Positions 12,174-23,564 of a stretch of DNA of 64,000 nt are shown in pieces. Location of the stretch: positions 6,448,001-6,512,000 of the forward strand of contig JBHGNT010000006.1 in NCBI GenBank assembly GCA_043228905.1. The letters run 5' to 3'. A model generated the notes under the pieces. It saw only the letters and a list, made by a program, of their open reading frames with translations, searched no databases and was not told the origin of the DNA. Source of the stretch: Azolla caroliniana (Eukaryota; Polypodiophyta). A program made the position numbers and the translations under genes. Each line of letters starts with the position of its first letter. Position 1 is the first letter of the stretch.

Positions 12174-12803
12174 TGTTGGGATTTACGGTCCCTCCGGATG
12201 GGATGTCCGGAGATGAATGACGGCAAGCCCGGTTGCGGTTACGGAACCGGAGGATGAAGAGTACCCGGCATGAAGCCGGATGAAGAGTACCCCGGTTACG
12301 GAGCCGGATGACGAAGACCCCGGTTACGGAGCCGGATGATGAATGTACCCGGAGAGAGATCCGGATGCGGGGACATATTTGTGAATATGTTTGCCAAGGG
12401 CCCTTGAGGCTATATTTGTAAATAGCCCGAAAGTCATATGTGTATAAATATGACTTAGGGCAAACAGTTTATGTTGTTGCTCATTTTATGTTCTAGCCGA
12501 GAGAGCGGAGTGAGAGCAGCCGAGAGAGAGAGAGAGAAAGGAAGAGGTCGACGCCTCTGTGTATTGCCGCCGCCTGTGGCGAAGACAGTGAGCTCAAGGT
12601 TGTTGCCTTGTAGCTTCACCATTGTACATCTCTGTGTATAGTGTGAGTTGGAGTTTGAGGACTCACGTGGTTTTTCCCATTTAGGGTTTTCCACGTAAAA
12701 CATACTGTGTACTCTTCTCTCTATTGTTTTGGAGCATTTCGTGTTTCCTGTTTTCTGTGATTTGATCCTATTTCTCGGTTGTGGCCGAGCGCGGTGTCCA
12801 ACA
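12174..12803 (+). repeat. element C 3' LTR
   Basis: 630 bp, the same as the 5' LTR except one GA unit in the GA run near 12520-12536. Confidence 0.95.
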
Positions 12804-13473
12804 AATAATACGCTACATCGTTCAACTGGCATCACCCCTTTTTCACCAACTATGGTTTCCATCCTCGCTTCAGTATTTCCATCCCTGGCAAATTTGTCAA
12901 CCCATCAGCGGAAGGACATGCTCGTATTTTAGCCGACATTCATCAAGACCTCTCCGTCGAACTCATCCTTGCAAGGCACCGGTATAAAGTGGAAGCTGAT
13001 CGACATCGTTCCGCTACACCCGCCTTTGCAGTTGGTGATCAAGTTTGACTCTTACGTCGCCATGTCTATACTACTCGACCTTGCGAAAAGTTGGATTACA
13101 AGAAGTTGGGGCCTTTCCGCATCATTGAGTGTGTCAATCCCGTCACTTTCCAGCTGGAACTTCCTGCACATTTCCGGATTCATAATGTCTTCCATGCCTC
13201 TCTTCTCGAACCTTATCATCCATCCACTATTCCTGGAAGACACTCTCCAGCTCCAGCTCCAATTGAGCTTTCCACAGGTGAGGAGTATGAGGTGGACAAG
13301 ATTCTGGACTCTCATTGGCATTGACGACAACTTCAATACATAGTCCTATGGAAAGGGTATCCCATTTCAGAGGCAACTTGGGAACCAACCCAACACTTGG
13401 AGAATGCACCGGATGTTGTTCATGCATTTCATCACCAATATCCACAAAAACCGAGGCATCTTCGGAGGCGACC
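12804..13473 (+). pseudogene. element B pol part 2 (integrase C-part and chromodomain)
   Basis: Continues the integrase broken at 7426. It includes YKKLGPFRIIECVNPVTFQL and a typical gypsy integrase tail FRIHNVFHASLLEPYHP. A chromodomain follows (EVDKILDSHW, one stop at about 13322, then YIVLWKGYPISEATWEP). Chromodomains on gypsy integrase are thought to steer insertion to marked chromatin. Stops at 12932, 13048 and 13322 show decay. Confidence 0.85.
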
Positions 13474-13488
13474 TTAGCAGGGGGATAA

Positions 13489-13875
13489 TGTCATGGACAT
13501 GACAACAATCATGTTATGATTCGAACTCTTGACCTATTGTATTTAATCGATATGTTTTAACCAATATATCCAATACATAATTATGTTACCTTATTAGATT
13601 ATTGTAGATTATCTAGAAAGCTCCAGAAGATAGAACATTCTAGAAGCTTGTGCATGAAAATGAGTCTTTGCATGGGGCTACATTTAGAGCCCATAAACAT
13701 GCATAAATACAAGGGTTCACCTTGGCCTTAGTCAAGGTAAACAACACCAGTTACGGAATCATAATTCAATAGACTTGTTCTCTTGCCTACTTTCTCTCTC
13801 TCTCTTTCTTATTATCTTGTCTATGATCTCTCTCACACTCTCTTAGTATTGAGCCTCGTCCACCTGTCCGTGACA
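13489..13875 (+). repeat. element B 3' LTR
   Basis: 387 bp, aligns to 3057-3457 with many point differences and indels, for example an extra CTTGGCCTTAGTCAAGGTAA near 13721-13741. Confidence 0.88.
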
Positions 13876-13961
13876 ATCATCACCGACCGCCACCGGATCT
13901 TGCATTTCCCAACGAATTGCGACTGCTTAATCCTGGGCGCTTCGTTGGGTTTGTTGTGGTC
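13876..13961 (-). pseudogene. element E gag, downstream piece
   Basis: The minus strand reads DHNKPNEAPRIKQSQFVGKCK, continuing RYQRTLKDH from the other side of A (20823 onward). The corresponding part of A's gag has DHNKPEF...KFIGKRK. The piece is cut at 13876 by element B. Confidence 0.7.
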
Positions 13962-14435
13962 TGTTATGTACACATAACGTTGGTGAGGGTAGGTCACTAA
14001 TATTTACATTAGTGAAGGGTATGTTCACTATTATTAAAAAGGGGACTAATGATTGGATAGAATGAATGATATGTGCATGCACTATCATGATTTAGACAAC
14101 CAATGAATAGAGAGCCTTTTAGAAAGGCACATCTATTCAAGGGGCCTAGGAAAAGGTATAAATATGAGGCTTAGCTACCCTCATAGGGATCATCACGTCG
14201 GAAGGCTGCTGTCGTAGACACCGGTGGTGCGGGCTAGGCTTTCGTCTCGACGATCGTGTTTATCTCTTCCAAGGTATTAGTCATCCTAATATCCGGCGGT
14301 ATGGGACGTCGGTGGTAGGTTGGCTATGTCTAGATCATAGCTCGGGGGTGGTCGGGTGGAACGGGTTCTTCTATCCAATCTATTTTCTTCCTTTTTACTT
14401 GATTTGGTCTATTGATTAGTAATAGACTCTTAACA
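13962..14435 (+). repeat. element A 5' LTR
   Basis: 474 bp, TG...CA, with TATA-like GGTATAAATATG at about 14154-14165. Starts with an inverted TGTTATGTACACATAACG, itself a near-palindrome. Confidence 0.95.
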
Positions 14436-14436
14436 G

Positions 14437-14448
14437 TGGTATCAGAGC
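14437..14448 (+). promoter_or_regulatory. element A primer-binding site
   Basis: TGGTATCAGAGC, plant initiator tRNA-Met type, directly after the LTR. Confidence 0.93.
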
Positions 14449-14691
14449 TTTTACTAACAATTTTTTTGTTGTTTTGATGTTTTTGCGTGTGAGCGAGGGG
14501 GATCTAACAAGGCTCGTCATGCTCTTCTCAGGATCAAAACAACACTCTAAACCCGGTATTCTTCTTTTTTGATCTCTTCTCTTTTTCTATTATGCGTTCT
14601 TTATGGTCGAATCAAATTGGTATTACGTTTTATTCTCTTTCTTTCTACCTCCTACTACGCTACGATTTTACTTATTATTATGCATCGGGCC

Positions 14692-14838
14692 GAGCGTGTT
14701 TGCACTAATCGCACACGCTCAACTCATGGCCTTTTGCATATTGCGATATATATCCCACTCTCTCCTCTCTTGAACTCTTACGATAATAATTATTCTTGTG
14801 CATTGGGTCGAGCGTGTTTGCTCTAATCGCACACGCTT
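14692..14838 (+). repeat. paired hairpins in element A leader
   Basis: Two copies, 118 bp apart (14692-14720 and 14810-14838), of an imperfect inverted repeat: GAGCGTGT, a spacer of about 12 nt, ACACGCT(C/T). Each is followed by a CTCATGGCC phrase. They lie between primer site and gag, where packaging or dimerisation signals of retroelement RNA often lie. Function is inference. Confidence 0.6.
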
Positions 14839-15938
14839 ATCTCATGGCCGTTTTGCATATGATGTTGAGTATACCACTCTTCCCCTCTATTGAGCCATTA
14901 CTTGGCCGATTCTAGGGATATGTGGTGGTCTTGAGGAGGTGCATGTCAACTACCCTAGGGTTTCGTATCTTAGGGCATGTTTGATTCCATACACCTAATT
15001 GTTGATTATTCTAATTAAATTTTAATTTCATAAGTATTGTTTCACTTATATGATTTTCTAGTAATTATTATTTACCCGCCCACAATTAACTCTCCTTTTT
15101 CCACTTCCTTTTCATGTATAAAGTATTTACATCGTTTATTTTTAATGTAACCTTTACGTGTAGACTATTTTTTCGTATGGAGTGGCTTGTTGAACAAATT
15201 TTTTTTCAACGGGTCATCTAGGTTTAACTCTTATCATCAAGCCTTAGAAAACGAGTAAAACCATATGAGTTCCCTTATTGATGTTTTACTCATGGATTTG
15301 AGTATTACATCTTTGCGCACAACACCGTCATCACTTGTATCAATTTGTGGCTTATGTCACAATTGTGCAAGTTATAACAATCATATTGGGATGTATATGT
15401 GCATACCTTGCACTTCCCATTTATTTGTGACATTGTTTTTTTCGTAGGTAACACATGGGTTCTTTTTTTTACCCTTGTTTTCGTCACTACTTAACTCTTA
15501 TGAGTAGTGCCTTATTTTATCATTTTATCATCACGTTTGCTTATTGCTCGCAAGACTAGAATATTACTTGTGAGTGCACTTGTTTTTTCACGTAATACAC
15601 TTTCTCGACCATATAATACATGATGGGTTGGCATTAATATAAGGCTATCTAGGAAATTTCATTGATGTAAGAACCATGGTTGAGCCTCGGGGAGCCGCCA
15701 TGATTACTCAAGATAGAGATCCGAGAAATACATCTTAGCTATGTTTTCCCCCATGGTTTTTAAAACACCATAGTGTTACCATAGTTATCGGATCTCGAAT
15801 CACATCTCATATGTCTAGAGGGGTAAAGACATGAGATACTTTCTTGGATAAAGTTCTTTCAATCAAAATTTCAAGCATTCATTTTGCTTGTGTATTTTCT
15901 GAACCTCCTTATTTTATTGCATACCCACAGCGTGCATC

Positions 15939-18900
15939 ATGGAACAAGTTTTGAACGCAGTTGGAACGATCTCTCCAAATGAGACCTCTCAACCCCAATC
16001 CGCATCTCGCACACAAGCTGAGATCACTATTGAGCAATTGCTCACTACTACCTTGAATCAATTGGCCGAAATGAGACAGGCCAATATGGCATTGGAAAAG
16101 AAATTCCAAGAATTAACTATTGAGTCCAAGAAAGAAGGTGAACCTTCCTTCGTAGTCACGCCTTTCAAGGGAGATAAGAAAGAAAGAACCGAGGAGGCCA
16201 TTAGCACTTGGCTTGGTCGTTGGGAGTCTCACTTTGAGCTTCATCCCAAGCCCGATGCAGTAAAAATTGGTTATGTCGGTCGTGAGTTAGGTGGCCGAGC
16301 TGCTGCTTGGTGGCGTGGCCTAAGGACCGCAAAAAACTTACCCACAACTTGGGAAGGTTTCGTTGATGTTTTTAAGAAACAATTCTTGCAGCCACCTTCT
16401 CAAACCGAACAAGCGCAACACTTGCTCACATTGTCTAGTAAGCCATTTACCTCTCTCGAGGATTATGTGCATCACGCTCGGACCCAGATCCAAAAATCGG
16501 GACTTACGGGTGAGAAATGGTTTGTCGCTTGTTTTTTGAATGGTATTCCCAATGGGGATTATCATTGGATTGTCCATGACAAGGACCCCACAACTTTCGA
16601 GGAAGCCGTCAACATTGTGCTGCGATACCATAGGACTTCCAAGAAAGACCACAATAAACCTGAGTTCGCCAAAACTCCGAATGTCAAGTTCATTGGGAAA
16701 CGTAAGCAATCCAGTGACACTCTTGACCGCGACTCAAAGAAACCGAACCTCTTCTGTGCATATTGCAAGAAGCGGGGCCACACAAAGGATACCTGTCGTC
16801 GTCTTGAGAGGAAGTCAATGAACACCCCTCCTCAAGACAAATCTACGAGTCACACAGGTGAGTCTTTTGATATTGTTGAAGTTCATACCAATCACTTAAG
16901 TTTATGTGAATGCACTTTTCCTTCACATTTACTTGGACCTAATGATTTACTCCGAGTAGTCAGATATATCAATGGAACACAAACACATTTCTTGTTTGAT
17001 TCCGGTAGTTCTCACAATTTTCTTAATGATCACTTTGTGCAGCAAATGGAGCTCCACATAAACGCAAGTGATCATATCTATCAAGTTCACATGGCAAATG
17101 GAAACGTTCAATACATCAGTGGCATTGTTTGTCAACTGCCAATTCAAATAGATACTTATTTGGAGAAGCTTGACTTTCATGTTATGAAATTACAATCCGC
17201 AGATCTCATTTTAGGATATCCTTGGTTTTTTAATAAAAACCCTTCTTTGTCCATTGATTGGGTTAATCACTCAATCACATTTGAACTTAATAATTGTAAA
17301 CATTTTATTCAATGTTCCAAACTTCCTTCTCATTCACTTGTGTCTTCTAAATCTTTAAGTGAGTATTCTAGTTCATTAATTTATTCGTGTGTAATTGATC
17401 CTGCGGTTCAATTTTATTATTTTAATATTGAAGCCACACAATTACCACATTTTGAGCAACGATTACTCGACTCTATTTTAGAGGATTTTCAAGATGTGTT
17501 TCCTACTGAATTACCGCTTACTTTACCACCTAAACGTAATGTGGACCATCAAATTGAACTCATCCCTGGGGCTGCTCCTGTGAGCATTCCACCTTACCGA
17601 CTTAGTCGATTAGAAGAGGATGAGATCGCTAAACAACTTAAGGAATACTTGAGTATGGGCCACATTAGGTATAATAAATCACCTTGGGGTGCGGCAGTTC
17701 TATTAGTCAAGAAGAAGGAAGGTTCGTGGCGAATGTGTATCAATTATCGCCGTTTGAATAAAATGACAATTAAGAATGCATATCCATTACCTCGTGCCGA
17801 TGATTTGATTGATCGTTTGCACGGGGCTCGATATTTTACGAAAATTGACTTACGAACTGGTTATCATCAGATTCGCATCGCCGAGGATGATATTCCTAAA
17901 ACCGCTTTTCGTACGCGCTATGGCCATTATGAGTTTTAGTCATGCCGTTTGGGTTGACTAATGCTCCAGCCACATTCCAACAAGCGATGAATGATGTTTT
18001 CCGAGATCAACTCAGTGATTTTGTTGTCGTCTTCTTGGATGATATTTTGATATATAGCCGTACCTTGCAAGATCATGTTCAACATGTTCGATTTGTTTTG
18101 CGAAAGTTGCGTGACAACTCTTTCTATGCAAAACATTCAAAATGTGACTTCTTCCAAAAATCTATTGTGTACCTAGGTCATTTAATTACAGAAAATGGCG
18201 TTGAAATTGAACCTTCTCGTATTGAAAAGGTTAAACTTTGGCCCATTCCTCGTAATATTCGTGAACTTAGATCATTCTTAGGGTTTGTTGGATTTTTACG
18301 AAAATCAATTCGTAACTATTCCAAATTGACTACGCCATTAACTGACCTTTTAAAAGGTCATCCACGTAAGTCTGTCAAACCAATTTCATGGAATGAACAA
18401 CTTGACAAATCATTTGAGACACTCAAGGAGCATGTGTGTCAGGCTCCCACTCTTCTATTACCAGACCCTTCTAAGCCTTTCTCAATTGAAACCGATGCTA
18501 GTGATTATGCTATTGGTGCCGTTCTTTATCAAGGTGGTCACCCTATCGCTTTTGAAAGTAAGAAGCTTGATGCTGCTCAATCTCGGTATTCGGTTCAAGA
18601 GAAAGAGTTGTTTGCGGTGATACACGCACTTAAAACATGGAGGCACTATCTCTATGGAAATAAATTTGTGGTTACAACAGACCATCAATCATTAAAGTAT
18701 TTTTGTGACCAGCCCGATCTTGTTGGTCGTAAAGGCCGTTGGGCTGACCTTATGCAAGATTTTGATTTTTCCATACGATATCGCAAGGGTTCTATGAACA
18801 CCGTTGCTGATGCTCTTAGTCGCATTAAAGAAGTTAACATGCTTAGCTTCACGGAAATAAAATCTGATCTTTTAGATCACCTTCGAGGGAAATACCTTGA

Positions 18901-20341
18901 TGACAGTTATTTCTCAAAATACTGGACGAAAGCCGAATCTGGTTTAGATGCCGATACTAGCACCCTACCCTCGAAGGCGACCTTTCACATTACAAACGGT
19001 TTGCTCTACCGTAGTGGAAAGGTCTGTGTTCCAGATTTACCAAATGTTAAACAGAAATTTTTTCATGAATGTCATGATGCACCATCTGCTGGTCATCCTG
19101 GAATACAACGCACACTCGTTCTCATCTCGTGTACTTTTTTCTGGCCTAAGATGCGCTCTGACGTGCATAAATACGTAACTCAATGCTTACAATGTCAGAT
19201 TAATAAGTCGGAACGACTTAAAGTTGCTGGTCTTTTACATCCCTTAGATATTCCCAACAATAAATGGGAAAGTATCTCGATGGATTTTATTGTTAGTTTA
19301 CCTCGTACACAGAGGGGTCATGATGCCATATGGGTTGTCGTTGACAGGCTAACAAAATTAGCTAGATTTATTCCTACAAAAACCACGGTAACCGCTCAAC
19401 AGTTGGCTTATCAATTTGTTGATGAGTTATTTCGTTTTTATGGATTACCGATGGATATTGTTAGTGATCGAGATTCCAAGTTTACTAGTGACTTTTGGAC
19501 TCAGGTCTTTAAGAAACTAGAAACTACGTTGAGCATGAGTTCCGCAGATCATCCTCAGTCTGATGGACAAACTGAACGAGTTAATCAAATTATTGAGGAC
19601 ATGCTTCGAGCTTATGTAGCAAAAACCCCTTCTAAGTGGGGGCAATACCTTCCTATCTTAGAATTTGCCTATAATAGCTCTAAACATACATCCACTGGAT
19701 ATAGTCCTTTTATGTTGATGTATGGTTTTCAGCCACGTGCCCCAGTTGATGTCACGATTCATCGTGATACATTAGACAGTACACGCAATTTTTTGCAAGA
19801 CATGAACCAAATGTTGCATATTGCCAAAGAAAATGTCAAGACAGCTCAAGATCGTGCTCGATTTTATGCTGATCAGGATAGACGTCCTCGTGCATTTACT
19901 ATTGGTCAAAAAGTTTTTTTGCGTGTCCCGACTGATTCTACGTCATTATCTACGGGCAAGTGCGCTAAGTTAGCCCCACGATATTGTGGCCCATTTGAAA
20001 TCCTTAAGCGAGTTGGGTCATCTGCTTATCACCTTGCCTTACCTCGTAACGTTGGTATTCATCCTGTTTTTCACGTCAGTCGTCTAAAACCATTTTTAGG
20101 CTCTGGTGATAACACCATCACAATCCAAGATCTTGTAACATTAGAGGATTTTTCTTACAAACCTCATGTTCCTGAACGAATTCTTGATTCTCGTACTAAA
20201 CGTTTACGTTCTAAAGAGATTCGGCTATTCAAGATCAAATGGATGGATAAACCTATTGATGATGCCACATGGGAACGCGAGCATTCGCTTAAGGCACAAT
20301 TTCCTCACTTTATATTGCAAGAGTGCAATCTTTTGAAGTAG
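15939..20341 (+). pseudogene. element A gag-pol with a single frameshift
   Basis: 15939-17939 encodes gag ([18 protein letters not shown]), a CCHC knuckle [14 protein letters not shown], protease [13 protein letters not shown] and the first half of RT up to [10 protein letters not shown]. Translation then meets TAG at 17937, because the T-run at 17934-17937 is one base short of the expected frame. From 17942 the second frame continues with [20 protein letters not shown], RNase H (IETDASDYAIGAVL), integrase (HECHDAPSAGHPG, CLQCQINKSE, the D,D,E core with SDRDSKFTS and QTERVNQIIEDML), and a chromodomain (RILDSRTKRLR...FKIKWMDKPIDDATWE). Everything else is intact. Either a recent one-base deletion or a base-calling error at the homopolymer; programmed shifting inside the RT would be unusual. 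Confidence 0.9.
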
Positions 20342-20348
20342 GGGAGTA

Positions 20349-20822
20349 TGTTATGTACACATAACGTTGGTGAGGGTAGGTCACTAATATTTACATTAGT
20401 GAAGGGTATGTTCACTATTATTAAAAAGGGGACTAATGATTGGATAGAATGAATGATATGTGCATGCACTATCATGATTTAGACAACCAATGAATAGAGA
20501 GCCTTTTAGAAAGGCACATCTATTCAAGGGGCCTAGGAAAAGGTATAAATATGAGGCTTAGCTACCCTCATAGGGATCATCACGTCGGAAGGCTGCTGTC
20601 GTAGACACCGGTGGTGCGGGCTAGGCTTTCGTCTCGACGATCGTGTTTATCTCTTCCAAGGTATTAGTCATCCTAATATCCGGCGGTATGGGACGTCGGT
20701 GGTAGGTTGGCTATGTCTAGATCATAGCTCGGGGGTGGTCGGGTGGAACGGGTTCTTCTATCCAATCTATTTTCTTCCTTTTTACTTGATTTGGTCTATT
20801 GATTAGTAATAGACTCTTAACA
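20349..20822 (+). repeat. element A 3' LTR
   Basis: 474 bp; no difference from the 5' LTR seen by eye. Confidence 0.95.
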
Positions 20823-21435
20823 TGGTCCTTCAAAGTGCGTTGATAGCGAAGAACTATTTCAACGGCCTCTTCAAAGGATTTTGGATCCTTATCATGCACT
20901 ATCCAGTGATAGTCCAAATTGGGGATGCCATTGACAAAACAAGCTATTAACCAATTGTCCCCTTCTAGACCCGATTTATGGATTTGGGTTCTAGCATGGT
21001 GGACATAATCTTCTAGCGAAGAAAATTTCCTACTAGAGAGGTTCATTAAAGCTTGAGCTGCCTCAGTAGTTCTCGGCCGACATATGCAATCTTCGTACTA
21101 TCTTGCGTGGGATAGAGCTCAAAATGAGACTCCCATCGACCCAACCACATGTAGATTACTTCTTTGGTTCTTTCCTTTTTTTCTCCCGTAAATGGCTTAA
21201 CGACAAACGATGGCTCACCCTGTCACTCATCATGTCTATTAGTCTCATGTTGTAAACTAATGACACATGCCTCGAGAGCACATTGAGATTGCCGAAGTTC
21301 GGTCATCTGTTGAGCGGTGAAACTAAGGTATTGGGTTATTTGAGAAAAATACATCTCAATGGACATTTGTCCAGGAGGATTTCATTGAGTTCCTTCCGCT
21401 TGAGCAGATGACATCGGGTCGTTATTTTGAGCCAT
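20823..21435 (-). pseudogene. element E gag, upstream piece
   Basis: From ATG at 21435 the minus strand reads MAQNNDPMSSAQAEGTQ then a stop, then gag with [36 protein letters not shown] and [17 protein letters not shown], all close to element A gag. At least one stop near the start and frameshifts near 21070-21200 break it. It runs into element A at 20823. Confidence 0.8.
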
Positions 21436-22606
21436 TAAATGATTATTTCTGGCAAAGAAATAGGATAAGGTCAGATTGTCGTGATGTAAACATATCATGG
21501 GCAAACATTAATTGATATCATGATCTCACGTCAATACCCCTCTAGACATATGAGATGAGGTTCAAGATCAAGTTACTATGGTAACACAAAGGTGTTTTAA
21601 AAACCATGGGGGTGACAAATTAATGTCTTTCCCTTATGTCTATATCGTTTTTTTCATGGCGGCTCCCTGAGGCTCAACCATGTATGTCCGTGTCATGAGT
21701 AGTTTATACACGAAAAAAAATGTTAATAATAAACTATGTTTCTATGCCCACATATGTGATTTCGGCTCTTTAAGTCCTATTACGAGGACCCCGAAGTGCA
21801 CTTAGACCTCAAGTCTAAACATGTGTTATAGTCATATGTATGAACAATGTTGTGTGATCTTGGTCATATTTGAACTCGAGACCTCGAGAACAAATGCATT
21901 AAACACTTGAGCTAACCAATTAGGTTGCTCTTTTTAAATGTTTCATGCACATAAGAGATATACAAGGCATTTGCCCATATATGTTTTTTTAAAAGAAACA
22001 TATATGTCAGGAGTCCTTATTTTCCCCTCGTTTACCACAAACTTTGTTGGTACGTTACCTAACCTCAAGTCTCGTAATTATGATGGCATATGCCAAAGTG
22101 CAACCAAATGGTCAAGCCAAATGAGCCCTCTTTTCATAGTAGGCCCACGTGGCCCATCACATGGTTACGTCATTACGAATGCCTCTCGTAAGAATGATCT
22201 CATGGTGGCATCATATCCATGTAACAAGGGAGGGATGTTGGATATGTGTGTCATAGGAGCGACCTCACATGAAGTGGGTCAAGCCCTACGTTCTCAACAT
22301 CATTGTGGCTATAGGCATTTCTTTACGTAATAAAATCGAAGTCACCAACGGGGATGTGAACAATAAAAAATTGTTGAAAAAAGGGATGGTGACAACGCCA
22401 TTCTCACAAAAATGTGAGGACGACCACCAAAATCCTTTCCCCGAAAAGGAAAACATTCGATATTAAAATCATGTAATAACTTATATACACATATATATAT
22501 TATCACATATATACGATCCAATACGTATACATGTGACCACATATGCATATATTAAACAAATCGTTACATCAAATAGCCAAAAATGATGTAATCGAGATAC
22601 GTAATC

Positions 22607-22851
22607 GAGGCATATAGCCTCTACGCACACGAAACATCCAGAAATAAGGGTTCATCGTAATACGCAATTGAGGTATTGACCTCTTACGCATACGACACAA
22701 AACACATATCATTTACAACGAAATCAAGGTATTGACCTCATATGCATACGTAGCATATGTATGTGAGCGTAATACGCAATTGAGGTATTAACCTCGTGTG
22801 CATACGACACTAATCACATATTCAATATATGTCAAATGAGGTATTGACCTC
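22607..22851 (-). repeat. 56-bp-period hairpin repeat in element E leader
   Basis: A short palindrome, GAGGTATTGACCTC (5-bp arms, ATTG loop), recurs at 22670, 22726, 22782 and 22838, exactly 56 bp apart, with a degenerate fifth copy at 22607. Each is followed by a GCATACG-like phrase and two are preceded by GTAATACGCAATT. It lies in the untranslated leader of E. Confidence 0.8.
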
Positions 22852-23109
22852 ATACACATATGTTACCGTTTTATACAACCAATTAATTACCACTACAACA
22901 TCATTAAATTAATGAAAACAATTACATATAGACAATACACATGATTAGATGGGAGAAGAAAAAATAGAAAAAAAATAAGGCAAGAGTTACCGAAGTTCCT
23001 TTGTAGATCGTTGTCTAGATCAAGGCCAACCGCACATCGATCGATCACCATCAATCAACAAGACAAAAGACAACAAAAGAAACATTAGAACATAGGCTAT
23101 GATACCAAC

Positions 23110-23564
23110 TGTTAGAGACATGAACTAATGTAAGCATAAAATAAGGATAAAAGATAGATCTAGATAGAAAGGAGAGAGAGAAAGAAGGGTGTCGACCCAC
23201 CCGACCACCCCCGAGCGAAGGGATCGAGACAGACTCGAGCCTCGATCGGCGTCCCATACCACCGATGTGGTGTTGAGTCGTACCTGGTGCTGGCGCGCTC
23301 GCTACAAGAGTTGATCTACCACGAAACAAAGTCTCGACGTAGTCAACAAGATGATTAAATGAGGGTAGCTAGGCCTCTTATTTATAGCGATACCCAAGGC
23401 CCCCAGGCAAGTTCACACTTGGCCTAATCGGTTGTCTCAATCCTGAGGATCAAAAGTAATCATCCCCTTCTTTACACTCTCGTTTAACCCTCACACTTAT
23501 CCACTTGTATAGAATATTATGGTAAATTCTCACCATGGGATATTATATGGTCATGCCCGTAACA
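23110..23564 (-). repeat. element E LTR (5' LTR on minus strand)
   Basis: 455 bp with TG...CA ends in either reading. It is followed on the minus strand by TGGTATCATAGC (23107-23096), a one-mismatch tRNA-Met primer site. No partner LTR in the window. Confidence 0.72.

Larger units (their letters stand above)
7427..12803 (+). mobile_element. element C: intact young Ty1/copia retrotransposon
   Basis: LTRs 7427-8058 (632 bp) and 12174-12803 (630 bp) differ, as far as I can see, only by one GA unit in a GA run. Ends are TGTTGG...CCAACA. The target duplication is AATAA (7422-7426 and 12804-12808). The primer-binding site TGGTATCAGAGC (8062-8073) matches the 3' end of plant initiator tRNA-Met. The polypurine tract GAAGGGGGAG lies at 12159-12171. 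One uninterrupted gag-pol ORF sits between. The near-identical LTRs and open ORF imply recent insertion and possible autonomy. Base composition is clearly GC-richer than element B around it. Confidence 0.96.
3057..13875 (+). mobile_element. element B: decayed chromodomain Ty3/gypsy, interrupted by copia C
   Basis: LTRs at 3057-3457 and 13489-13875 begin TGTCATGGACAT and end GTGACA. The 5-bp target duplication ATCAT is at 3052-3056 and 13876-13880. Internal order is gag, protease, RT, RNase H, integrase, chromodomain, i.e. gypsy order. The purine tract GCAGGGGGATAA precedes the 3' LTR. Copia C interrupts integrase at 7427-12803. Many stops and frameshifts and about 10% LTR divergence by eye mark it as inactive and older than A and C. 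It sits at the junction of D (+) and E (-). Confidence 0.9.
13962..20822 (+). mobile_element. element A: very young chromodomain Ty3/gypsy retrotransposon
   Basis: LTRs 13962-14435 and 20349-20822 are both 474 bp and look identical base for base. The target duplication is TGGTC (13957-13961 and 20823-20827). Primer site TGGTATCAGAGC at 14437-14448; purine tract AGGGGAG before the 3' LTR. A 1.5 kb leader is followed by a gag-pol frame (15939-20341) with one break. Identical LTRs mean insertion very recent on a genomic timescale. It sits inside the gag of E. Confidence 0.96.
13876..23564 (-). mobile_element. element E: reversed, truncated Ty3/gypsy, split by A
   Basis: Read on the minus strand: LTR 23564-23110 (TGTTACGGGC...CTCTAACA), a tRNA-Met-like primer site with one mismatch at 23107-23096, a long leader (23095-21436), then a gag remnant (21435-20823). 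Gag continues at 13961-13876 on the other side of element A. The gag matches that of A (KDHNKP then a xFxGKxK stretch across the A site) and is very close to the fragment at 50715. No pol and no second LTR were found. The element ends at the B target site next to D gag, so it was truncated before or during B insertion. Confidence 0.75.

Noticed and set aside
14437-14448. tRNA-like sequence TGGTATCAGAGC
   Set aside because: Retrotransposon primer-binding sites (also at 8062), complementary to a tRNA end; no tRNA gene structure around them.
21938-22330. 130-codon plus-strand frame
   Set aside because: Lies in the untranslated leader of minus-strand element E and resembles nothing known.
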